Source: Gammaproteobacteria bacterium
GTDB taxonomy: Bacteria; Pseudomonadota; Gammaproteobacteria; Ga0077536
Length of the DNA stretch: 49,970 nt
Direction: 5' to 3'
Assembly (NCBI GenBank): GCA_030429865.1
Contig: JAUIFX010000007.1
Location: forward strand, 1 to 49,970
The notes below the pieces were generated by a model that saw nothing but the letters and a program-made list of their open reading frames with translations, was not told the DNA's origin and did no database searches. The translations under genes were made by a program, and so were the position numbers. This document shows, in pieces, positions 29,742 through 38,041 of the stretch (its first letter is position 1; each line of letters starts with the position of its first letter).

Positions 29742-30674
29742 ATGACCCTGCCCGCCCTGCCCGACTGGACGGCACCCGAACTCGCCGTCACCCGCCCTGC
29801 GCCGGACTGGTTCCATGCCGCCCTGGCCTGGCCGATGGCCTCGCATTTCGTGACAGTCGAAGACTGCCCCATCCATTACCTCGCCTGGGAACCGGCGCGC
29901 GCGCCGCGGCGCGGCGTGCTGCTGGTTCACGGTGGCGGGGCGCACGCGAACTGGTGGCGCTTCATCGCGCCGTTCCTGGCCGAGGATTACGCCGTCGCCG
30001 CGCTCGACCTGTCCGGCATGGGCGACAGCGGGCGCCGCGAGCGCTACGACGCGGCCCAACGCAGCGCGGAGATGCTCGCCGTGATCGCCGATGCCGGGCT
30101 CGGCGAGCGGCCGTTCGTGGTCGGCCACTCCTTCGGCGGTTACCAGCTCATGCGTCTCGCGGCCATCCACGGCGAGGTACTCGGCGGCGCAGTGATCGTC
30201 GATTCGCCGATTCGCCGCCCGGACGATCCGGAGAAACAGACGCCGCGCCGCGTGCTCAGCTTCGAGCGCCATTACCCCGACTTCGAGATCGGCGTCGAGC
30301 GGTTCCGCCTGATGCCGCCGCAGGAATGCGCCAACGACTACATCGTGGAGTTCATCGCGCGCCATTCCATCCGGCAATCGAACGCCGGTTACACCTGGAA
30401 GTTCGACGTCGGCGCGATGGGCGCACGGCGCTGGGAGGAACCCTTCGCCGAGCATTTCGCCAACATGCGCTGCCGGCGTGCGCTCATCTACGGCGACCGC
30501 AGCGTGCTGGTCAGCCGCGAGACCGCTGACTACATGGCGGGGCTGATGGGCGAGGCGGCGCCCGTGTTCGGCGTTCCGGAGGCCCACCACCATCTCATCC
30601 TCGACCAGCCTATCGCCTTCGTCGCCGCGCTGCGCGGCCTGCTCGACGGCTGGCAGCGCAGCGAAGCCGCCTGA
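29742..30674 (+). CDS. alpha/beta hydrolase
   Basis: GVLLVHGGGAHANWW; VVGHSFGGYQLMRLA; HHHLILDQP. Confidence 0.92.
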   Translation: MTLPALPDWTAPELAVTRPAPDWFHAALAWPMASHFVTVEDCPIHYLAWEPARAPRRGVLLVHGGGAHANWWRFIAPFLAEDYAVAALDLSGMGDSGRRERYDAAQRSAEMLAVIADAGLGERPFVVGHSFGGYQLMRLAAIHGEVLGGAVIVDSPIRRPDDPEKQTPRRVLSFERHYPDFEIGVERFRLMPPQECANDYIVEFIARHSIRQSNAGYTWKFDVGAMGARRWEEPFAEHFANMRCRRALIYGDRSVLVSRETADYMAGLMGEAAPVFGVPEAHHHLILDQPIAFVAALRGLLDGWQRSEAA

Positions 30675-30710
30675 CCCTTACCCCTGATCCCTGCCGCCAG
30701 GAGCCGCCCC

Positions 30711-31034
30711 ATGCCTCTGTACGAAAAACGCACCTATACCGTCATCGTCGGCCGCATGGCCGAGGTCCAGCGCCTGTATGCCGAGCAGGGCTGGCCCGTG
30801 CTCGAAGCCGAGGGCTTCAGCACGCACAACGTCGGCTACTTCGTCAGTGATACGGGCACGCTGCACCAGCTCGTGCACCTGTGGCGCTTCCAAGACGACG
30901 CCGAGCGGCGCGCGTTCTGGCAGCAGCTCTATGCCAGCGAGGCGTTCATGGCCTTCGCGGCGCAGATCCGTCCGCTGATCCAGGCCCAGGACGTCCAGCT
31001 GCTCAACCCGGCGCCGTGGGGTCCGCGGCCCTGA
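30711..31034 (+). CDS. NIPSNAP family protein
   Basis: MPLYEKRTYTVIVGRMAEVQRLY; QLVHLWRFQDDAERRAFWQQL. Confidence 0.85.
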   Translation: MPLYEKRTYTVIVGRMAEVQRLYAEQGWPVLEAEGFSTHNVGYFVSDTGTLHQLVHLWRFQDDAERRAFWQQLYASEAFMAFAAQIRPLIQAQDVQLLNPAPWGPRP

Positions 31035-31039
31035 GCGGG

Positions 31040-31080
31040 CACGACCCGAACAGCCACGACCCGAACAGCCATGACCCGGG
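31040..31080. repeat. 15-bp tandem repeat CACGACCCGAACAGC, about 2.7 copies
   Basis: 31040-31054 and 31055-31069 identical; degenerate third copy. Confidence 0.9.
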
Positions 31081-31354
31081 CGGCGCTGCGCCGCGCGGGC
31101 CCGTTCAGGCCGCGACGCGGGCGCGGCGCAGGCCGGGTCACGCACGGCCTGCGCGGAATGCGTACAATCGGTGACACCGGCATCGCCGCGCCACGCAGGC
31201 GCCGGCGCGGCCGGTTTCGCGCCGGGTTCGCAGCTTCGCCGCGGAGCGATCGCGGCAGCGCCAGGCGGCACGGCCGCCGGCCACACGGCCCCGCCCGGCC
31301 CGCGCCATGGGCGCAGCAACGATTACCGCAACCCGACAGGCCCGCCAGCCCACC

Positions 31355-31801
31355 ATGGACGTCATCCCGCATACCGGCATCGATACGCTGCGCCTGGGCA
31401 GCAGCCGTGAATGCGTGCGCGAACAGCTCGGCGCCCCGGATCGCACCAGCCGCGACTACCACGAGGACGGTGAGATCTCCGAGATCTGGATCTATCGCCT
31501 GATGCGGCTCGAACTCTCGTTCGATTCGGAACACGGCTACCGCTTGTCGCACATCACCTCGTATCACCCCTACACGCTGCTGCGCGGCTTCAACCCCATC
31601 GGCATGGCACCGCGGTTCCTGCTGCAGAAGTATCCGCATCTCGACCTCGACGTCGAACTGACGCCCGAGGAGAGCTATTACACCGACCAGGTGCTCGACC
31701 TGACGTTCGGCGTCGCGCGGGGCAAGGTGGTCAGCGTGACCGTCTTTCCCGAGTACCAGGCCAACGGCGAGGACGTGGTCTGGCCCGAGACGCGGAACTG
31801 A
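31355..31801 (+). CDS. conserved hypothetical protein
   Basis: MDVIPHTGIDTLRLGSSRECVREQLGAPDRTSRDYHEDGEISEIWIYRLMRLELSF; coding-like composition. Confidence 0.65.
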   Translation: MDVIPHTGIDTLRLGSSRECVREQLGAPDRTSRDYHEDGEISEIWIYRLMRLELSFDSEHGYRLSHITSYHPYTLLRGFNPIGMAPRFLLQKYPHLDLDVELTPEESYYTDQVLDLTFGVARGKVVSVTVFPEYQANGEDVVWPETRN

Positions 31802-31824
31802 CTGCTCGCCGCGCGCCGCACACC

Positions 31825-32751
31825 TCAGGGTGCGGCGCCGCGCAAGGCCTCGAGCGCTTCGCGCGTGTAGGTCGCGGCGAACGGCGGGTGCCACGGGATC
31901 CCCCAACCGCGTGCGATGCGTTCGAGCTGACCGTTGGCGGTCAGCGTCGCGAGCGCGTCGTCGACGCGTTCGCGCAGACGCGTGCGGTCGCGCAGCATGG
32001 CGACGTGCAGGTTCCAGCGCAGCGCCACCGGCGGCTCGTAGCCCGGCACCAGGTTGCACGCCGCGTAGCTCGCGTCGCGCAGGCGCAGACCGGTCGCCTG
32101 GGCCATGCGCAGGCGCCAGCCGATCGCGGGCCCCCACAGCAGCGCGGCACCGGCTTCGTGCGTGCGCGCGGCGTCGAAGGCGGCGTTGACCGAAAAATAA
32201 TTGCGCGGTTCGACGCCCGCGGCGAGCAGCGCGAAATGCGCCACGGTCTGCGACTGGATGGCGACCGCCTGGCCGGCGAGGTCGGCGAGCGTGGCCGGCA
32301 CCTGCTCGCGGCAGGCGACGAGTTCGAACGCCGCGCCGTAGTAGGGCTCGCCGAGCACCAGTGCCGGGTGGCCGCGCAGCGTCTCGCCGGGCGGCCCCGG
32401 CACGCTGAACATCGCATCGCAGTCGTCGCGCGCGAGACGCGCGAGCGGCAGGTCCTCCTCGATTTCCTGGATGTTGGCGGCGCGCCCGGTCCACACCGGT
32501 TCGACGCGGTAGCCGATCAGCGCGGCGACCGCGGCGCCGACATCGAGATCGAAGCCGCTGATGCCCCCCTCGCGGTTCGCGTACGGCAGGTTCGCATCGG
32601 TCACGCATACGCGCAGCGCGGCTGCGCGGGTCGCGCCGGGCGAGGCTTCGGCCGCGCGCGCCGCGGCGCCGGCGCCGGACAGCAGCGCGCCGAGCAGCAG
32701 CGCGAGCACGATGCGCGGCCGTGCGCGCCGTGCTGGCCGTGGCGTCTCCAT
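31825..32751 (-). CDS. periplasmic substrate-binding protein associated with quinoprotein dehydrogenase (XoxJ/MxaJ-like)
   Basis: LRVCVTDANLPYANREGGISGFDLDVGAAVAALIGYRVEPVW; seven bases downstream of the PQQ dehydrogenase. Confidence 0.82.
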   Translation of the reverse strand: METPRPARRARPRIVLALLLGALLSGAGAAARAAEASPGATRAAALRVCVTDANLPYANREGGISGFDLDVGAAVAALIGYRVEPVWTGRAANIQEIEEDLPLARLARDDCDAMFSVPGPPGETLRGHPALVLGEPYYGAAFELVACREQVPATLADLAGQAVAIQSQTVAHFALLAAGVEPRNYFSVNAAFDAARTHEAGAALLWGPAIGWRLRMAQATGLRLRDASYAACNLVPGYEPPVALRWNLHVAMLRDRTRLRERVDDALATLTANGQLERIARGWGIPWHPPFAATYTREALEALRGAAP

Positions 32752-32758
32752 CCCCGGC

Positions 32759-34474
32759 TCAATCAGGCAGCGCGAACACCACCAGCGTGCTGCCGAGCGT
32801 GGTGATCTCGGGCTCGCCGATGATGCTCACGGCAAGCCCGCCGCCGCCGCTGGTGTAGGCCACGTACTGGCGGCCGTCCTGCTTCCAGGTGACCGGCTGA
32901 CCGCGCACGGCCGAGCCGGTCTGGAACTTCCACAGCAGTTCGCCGGACGTGTCGTCGAAGGCCAGCGCGTAGCCGCGCTGGTTGCCGGCGAAGACCACGC
33001 CGCCGGCCGTCGCCATGGCGCCGCCGACGAGCGGGTAGTCGTCGCGGTACTTCCACTTGATCGCACCGGTCGCCGGGTCGATGGCGAGGAACACGCCGTA
33101 GGCCGCACCGGTCTCGGCCTCGGTCTCGCCCGGGCCACCGCCCCAGAACGGCGCGCCCTGCACGAACTCGATGTCTTCCTTGACCATCTTCGCGCACGAT
33201 TCGATCGAAGGCACGTACATCAGCCGGGTGCGTCCGCTGAAAGCCCAGGTGTAGGAACCGTTGTTGCCGCCGATATTGCCCGGGCAGACGAACTCGGGAT
33301 TGCCGCCGGGGACCGGAATGTACTTCTCGTCGACGATAGGCCGGCCGCTCTCGTCCAGGCCGCGCGCCCAGTTGATGCGATCGACGTACTGCGAGCCGCT
33401 CAGGAACCTGCCGGTCGCCGCGTCGAGCACGTAGACATAGCCGTTGCGGTTCGGTTGCAGCACCGTGCGCACCGTCTCGCCGTCGAGTTCGATGTCGGCG
33501 ACGACGAGGTTGTTGGTGGCATCGAAGTCCCACACGTCGTGCGGCGTGTACTGGAAGTACCATTTCATGTCGCCGGTCGCGGGGTCGAGCGCAAGGGTCG
33601 AGTTGCTGTACAGGTTGTCGCCCTTGCGCGCGTCGCCGTTCCAGTCGGGCGAGGGATTGCCGGTCGGCCAGTAGAGCAGACCGCTCTGCGGGTCGTAGGT
33701 GCCGGTGACCCAGGTCGGCGCACCGCCGGTCTTCCAGGAATCGCCGGCCCAGGTTTCGACGCCGGGCTCGCCGGCCGCCGGGACCGTCCAGCGGCGCCAG
33801 CGGCGCTCGCCGGTCGCCATGTCGTAGGCGTCGATGAAGCCGCGCGCACCGTACTCGCCGCCGGCGATGCCGGAGATGACCAGGTCACCCACGACCAGCG
33901 GCGCGCTGGTCGCGCTGTAGCCGACCTTGTGATCCCCCATCACCACGTTCCAGGCGACTTCACCCGTAGCGCGATCCAGCGCGACGAGGCGGGCATCGAG
34001 CGTGGCCATGAAGACGAGACCACCGGCGACGGCGACGCCGCGGTTGACCGGTCCGCAGCAGATGCGCAGGTCACCCGGCAGGCGATGCTCGTAATGCCAC
34101 AGGGGTTCGCCGGTACGCGCATCCAGTGCATAGAGATTGTTGTGCGCGGCGGTCAGGTAGACGACGCCGTCGGCGACGATCGGCGCCGACGCGAGCTGGC
34201 CCGGGATGCCGGTCTGGAACAGCCACGTCGGCGCCAGCTTTTCGACGTTGTCGCGGTTGATGTCCGCGAGCGGGCTGTAGCGCCAGTTCTCGTAGTTTCC
34301 GCCGTACATCAACCAACCGGACGTGTCGTCGGTGCCGGCCGCGAGCCGCTCCGGCGTGACCGCGACGAGCTGCGGGATCTGGGCGCGCTCGGCGGCCGGC
34401 GCGAGTGCGCTCGCGAGCAGGATGGCGCCGCCGATGGCGGCGCCCTTTAAGCGCTTTTTCAACGCGTCGTTCAT
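32759..34474 (-). CDS. PQQ-dependent alcohol dehydrogenase, methanol/ethanol family
   Basis: RICCGPVNRG vicinal Cys; PHDVWDFDATN catalytic Asp region; repeated W-motif propeller; signal peptide. Confidence 0.93.
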   Translation of the reverse strand: MNDALKKRLKGAAIGGAILLASALAPAAERAQIPQLVAVTPERLAAGTDDTSGWLMYGGNYENWRYSPLADINRDNVEKLAPTWLFQTGIPGQLASAPIVADGVVYLTAAHNNLYALDARTGEPLWHYEHRLPGDLRICCGPVNRGVAVAGGLVFMATLDARLVALDRATGEVAWNVVMGDHKVGYSATSAPLVVGDLVISGIAGGEYGARGFIDAYDMATGERRWRRWTVPAAGEPGVETWAGDSWKTGGAPTWVTGTYDPQSGLLYWPTGNPSPDWNGDARKGDNLYSNSTLALDPATGDMKWYFQYTPHDVWDFDATNNLVVADIELDGETVRTVLQPNRNGYVYVLDAATGRFLSGSQYVDRINWARGLDESGRPIVDEKYIPVPGGNPEFVCPGNIGGNNGSYTWAFSGRTRLMYVPSIESCAKMVKEDIEFVQGAPFWGGGPGETEAETGAAYGVFLAIDPATGAIKWKYRDDYPLVGGAMATAGGVVFAGNQRGYALAFDDTSGELLWKFQTGSAVRGQPVTWKQDGRQYVAYTSGGGGLAVSIIGEPEITTLGSTLVVFALPD

Positions 34475-34518
34475 CGTCTCCCCCCTGGAAGAAATCGCTT
34501 CGCGCGGCACGCCCGCGC

Positions 34519-35328
34519 TCATACCGGCGAATCCGGATCGAACTTCGGCTGGCGCTTCTCGCGGTGCGCGCGAACCCCTTCGACTGCCTCGGGCGAGGCG
34601 AAGCCGAGCATCTCGAGCGCGGTCGAGGCATCGAATGCCGGACCCGCCATGCGATACCAGTTGTTGAGCGCGTACTTGGTCCAGCGCGTTGCCGCCGGCG
34701 CACCGTCGCGCAGGCGTTCGGCCACGGCCAGGGCACGTGCCTGCAGTTCGTCGTCGGCCACGCACAGCGAGACCATGCCGAGCCGCTCGGCCTCCTCGCC
34801 GTCCATCGGCTCGCACAGCAGCAGGTGGTACTTGGCCTTGGCCATACCGCACAGCAGCGGCCAGTTGATGACTGCCGAATCGCCGGCGGCGACGCCGAGA
34901 CGCGTGTGCCCGTCAACGATGCGTGCCGACTTGGCCGCAATCGAGATATCCGCGAGCAGGCCGGCAACGAGCCCGGCGCCGACCGCGGCGCCGTTGATTG
35001 CCGAGACGATGGGCTTGGAACAGTTGATGATGTTGTAGACCAGGTCGCGGGCTTCCTTCCAGGTCCGCGCACGCGTCTTCGGATCTTCGATCATCTCTTC
35101 GATCATGCCGAAATCGCCGCCGGCCGAGAACGCGCGCCCCTTGCCGGTGAGGATCACCGCGCTGACCGCGTCGTCCTCGTCGATGTCACGCCAGATGTAG
35201 GTCAGCTCGCGATGGCCGTCCTTGTCGAGCGAATTCAAGGTCTCGGGCTTGTTGAACGTGATGCGCAGGATGCGCTCGGCCGGGCTGTCGATTTCGAGCG
35301 CCCGGTACTTCTCGTAGCGTTGCAGCAT
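34519..35328 (-). CDS. enoyl-CoA hydratase/isomerase family
   Basis: [49 protein letters not shown]. Confidence 0.92.
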   Translation of the reverse strand: MLQRYEKYRALEIDSPAERILRITFNKPETLNSLDKDGHRELTYIWRDIDEDDAVSAVILTGKGRAFSAGGDFGMIEEMIEDPKTRARTWKEARDLVYNIINCSKPIVSAINGAAVGAGLVAGLLADISIAAKSARIVDGHTRLGVAAGDSAVINWPLLCGMAKAKYHLLLCEPMDGEEAERLGMVSLCVADDELQARALAVAERLRDGAPAATRWTKYALNNWYRMAGPAFDASTALEMLGFASPEAVEGVRAHREKRQPKFDPDSPV

Positions 35329-35579
35329 GCAAGCTCCCCTCGTTGACTTGCGCCGGCCTACCCCGTGTCCGGCGGACGCATCCATGATGCCATTCCACTC
35401 CGCGTCCCGGTAGTGCGCGGCAGCGGACGCTGCGGCCGCCAGGCAGGCGCGGGGACCGGGTGGCTGCATCGGTGTCTGGAACCACTCGTACGGATGATGC
35501 CGCGCCCGGTTCTAGGCAAGCGCCGCGCCACGGTTCATACTCGAACCTTGTTCCAGGGAAATGAAAAGGAGGTGATCCA

Positions 35580-35651
35580 ATGTCTAGTGAGATCATGCCG
35601 ATGTCGAACCAGCATTCGGATCCCGCACGCGTCACGGAGACCGTGGCGTAA
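35580..35651 (+). CDS. candidate 23-aa small ORF MSSEIMPMSNQHSDPARVTETVA
   Basis: AAGGAGGTGATCC (35566-35578), ATG 7 nt after GGAGG; terminator immediately downstream. Confidence 0.45.
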   Translation: MSSEIMPMSNQHSDPARVTETVA

Positions 35652-35693
35652 TCCGACGGGATTATCGAGGTTGGTCGGTATCCAATCTCACGG

Positions 35694-35716
35694 GGGCCGC
35701 TCACGCGGCCCTTTTT
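35694..35716 (+). terminator. intrinsic terminator
   Basis: GGGCCGC-TCAC-GCGGCCC followed by TTTTT. Confidence 0.85.
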
Positions 35717-35782
35717 GATCGCGCCTGCCGCGCTTGACGGACGTCATGCCACGGCGGCGGCAAGGAATGCTAGGCTGATGCC

Positions 35783-36235
35783 ATGAACAGTTTTTCCACG
35801 ATTCGCGTACGTGCCTCGGCGCCGCGCGCGATGCTCCTCGCCGGCCTATTGCTCGGCGGCGCCGCCGGTGCCGCGGATGCGCCACCTGCGGCGCAGACGC
35901 GCCTGCATCCGAGTGCGGCCGGTGCCAGCCTGTACGTTGCCTACTGCGCGGTCTGCCATGGCTCGGAAGCCCGCGGCGACGGGCCGCTCGCGAGCGGACT
36001 GACGGTGCGCCCCACCAACCTGCGTCGCCTGGCGATTGCCAACGGCGGCGAATTCCCGGCCGACCGCGTGCGCGCTTTCATCGATGGACGCGACGTACCG
36101 CTGGCCCACGGCACGCGCGCGATGCCGATCTGGGGTGAAGCGTTCAAGGTCAGCCGCGGCGCCTACGGTGAGCGCCGCGTGCAGGAGCGCATCGACGCGC
36201 TGCTGACCTGGCTGCGGACCTTGCAGGAACGCTGA
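35783..36235 (+). CDS. small c-type cytochrome
   Basis: YCAVCHGSEARGDGPLA; RAMPIWGEAF. Confidence 0.9.
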   Translation: MNSFSTIRVRASAPRAMLLAGLLLGGAAGAADAPPAAQTRLHPSAAGASLYVAYCAVCHGSEARGDGPLASGLTVRPTNLRRLAIANGGEFPADRVRAFIDGRDVPLAHGTRAMPIWGEAFKVSRGAYGERRVQERIDALLTWLRTLQER

Positions 36236-36351
36236 CGGCAGACGCACGCGCCCCCCAACCCGGGCTGCCCGGCCCCCGCGCCGCGCTTGCCGCGCGCTGG
36301 ACGCGGTCACGGGCACTGGCGACAATGCCGCTCCGATTGCGGAGGAGTCCC

Positions 36352-37146
36352 ATGCCCGACCTGCTCGTAGACATCAGCGACCACATCGCCACGCTCACCT
36401 TCAACCGCCCCGAGGCGCGCAACGCGCTGAGCCTCGAGATGCGCGCGCTGCTGCGCGAGAAGCTGCACGAGATCGAAACCGACGACGACATACGCTGCGT
36501 CGTCATGCGCGGCGCCGGCGAGCACTTCATGGCAGGCGGTGACGTCAAGTCGATGGCAGGCATGATCGACGCGCCGCCGGCCGAGATCCGCAATACCTTC
36601 GTCAACCGCATCCACGACCTGCACCCCATCATGTACGCGATGCGGCGCATGCCCAAGCCCGTCATCGCGAGCGTCGCCGGCGCCGCGGCCGGCGCCGGGG
36701 TCAGCATGGCGCTGGCTGCCGATCTCGTGATCGCCGACGAGAACGCCTTCTTCACCCTGGCTTACGTGCACATCGGCACGAGCCCCGACGGTTCGGCGTC
36801 CTTCCACCTGCCGCGCGCGGTAGGGATCAAGAAAGCGATGGAAATCGCGCTCCTCGGCGACCGCTTCGATGCCGCGAGCGCGCGCGACATCGGCATGATC
36901 AACTTCGTCGCCGCGAGCGGCCGGCTCGAAGCCGAGACCCGGGCGCTGGCGACGCGTCTCGCCAACGGCCCCACGCACGTCTACGGCAACACCAAGCGGC
37001 TGCTCTACCGTTCACTCGAAAACGAGTTCGAAGCGCAGCTGCAGCTCGAGGCCGAGACGTTCGCGGACTGCGCCTCGCGCGCCGACTTCCGCGAGGGCGT
37101 CAGCGCGTTCGTCGAGAAACGCAAGGCCCGTTTCAGCGGCAAGTAG
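36352..37146 (+). CDS. enoyl-CoA hydratase/isomerase family
   Basis: ATLTFNRPEARNALSLEM; GAGEHFMAGGDVKSM; ASVAGAAAGAGVSMALAADLV. Confidence 0.93.
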   Translation: MPDLLVDISDHIATLTFNRPEARNALSLEMRALLREKLHEIETDDDIRCVVMRGAGEHFMAGGDVKSMAGMIDAPPAEIRNTFVNRIHDLHPIMYAMRRMPKPVIASVAGAAAGAGVSMALAADLVIADENAFFTLAYVHIGTSPDGSASFHLPRAVGIKKAMEIALLGDRFDAASARDIGMINFVAASGRLEAETRALATRLANGPTHVYGNTKRLLYRSLENEFEAQLQLEAETFADCASRADFREGVSAFVEKRKARFSGK

Positions 37147-37174
37147 GGCCCGCCCCGCGGACGGGCCTGCCGCC

Positions 37175-38041
37175 TCACAGCTTGCGCAGTTCCGGCGCGG
37201 CGCCGGTCGAGCCCTTGGTCACGCCGACCACGCCGGCACCGCGCGCGGAAATCTGCGCGAAGCGCTTCGACAGTTCCGGTCCCGCGGCGGTCAGGCCGCC
37301 GTCGACGATCAGCGACTCGCCGGTGACGAAACGCGCATCGTCAGTGGCGAGAAACAGCGCCGCGCCGGCGATGTGCTCGCCCTGGCCGGCTTCGGGCCAG
37401 GGCTGCGACTTGGCGAACATCGGCTCGACCTTCTCGGCCTTGCCGCCGTGCGCGAGCGGGGTCGAGATGAAGCCCGGCAGGATCGCGTTGACGCGCACGT
37501 AGTGCGGCGCGAGCTCGACCGCGCCCGACTTGGTCAGGCTGATCACCGCGGCCTTGGCCGCGGAGTAGACCATCGGCCCGCCGTCGCCGGAGAGCCCGGC
37601 GATGGAAGCGGTGTTGATGATCGCGCCACCCTCGCCTTGCGCGATGAAGATGCGCGCGGCGTGCTTCATGCCGAGGAACACGCCTTTGCCGAGCACGTCG
37701 AAGGTGTAATCCCAGGCCTCGACGGTGGTTTCGGTGAGCGGCCCGATCGCACCGCCCACGCCGGCGTTGTTGAAGACCACGTCGAGACGTCCGAAATCGT
37801 CGACGGCGAGCTTCAGCATCGCTTCCACGTCGGCCTCGCTGGCGACGTCGGTACGGATGAAGCGCACGCGCTGCTCGTGGCCGCGCGCGGCCGCGAGAGC
37901 GACGGTCTCCGCTCCCGTTTCGGCATTGAAATCGGCGACCACGACGTTCGCGCCCTCCTCGAGGAAGCGCAGCACGGTCGCGCGTCCCATGCCACTCGCG
38001 CCGCCCGTGATGACGGCCGTCTTACCCTGCAATCTCATCAT
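37175..38041 (-). CDS. SDR family NAD(P)-dependent oxidoreductase
   Basis: TGGASGMGRA; NNAGVGG; YSAAKAAVISLTKSGAVEL. Confidence 0.93.
   Translation of the reverse strand: MMRLQGKTAVITGGASGMGRATVLRFLEEGANVVVADFNAETGAETVALAAARGHEQRVRFIRTDVASEADVEAMLKLAVDDFGRLDVVFNNAGVGGAIGPLTETTVEAWDYTFDVLGKGVFLGMKHAARIFIAQGEGGAIINTASIAGLSGDGGPMVYSAAKAAVISLTKSGAVELAPHYVRVNAILPGFISTPLAHGGKAEKVEPMFAKSQPWPEAGQGEHIAGAALFLATDDARFVTGESLIVDGGLTAAGPELSKRFAQISARGAGVVGVTKGSTGAAPELRKL

Noticed and set aside
35566-35578. Match to the 16S rRNA 3' end region (AAGGAGGTGATCC)
   Set aside because: Only 13 nt and in the antisense orientation with an ATG following; it is an extended Shine-Dalgarno, not an rRNA fragment.
35580-35651. 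The 23-aa ORF as PqqA (near a PQQ dehydrogenase)
   Set aside because: PqqA needs the conserved Glu-x3-Tyr pair; this peptide has no Tyr, and no pqqB-E genes are nearby.
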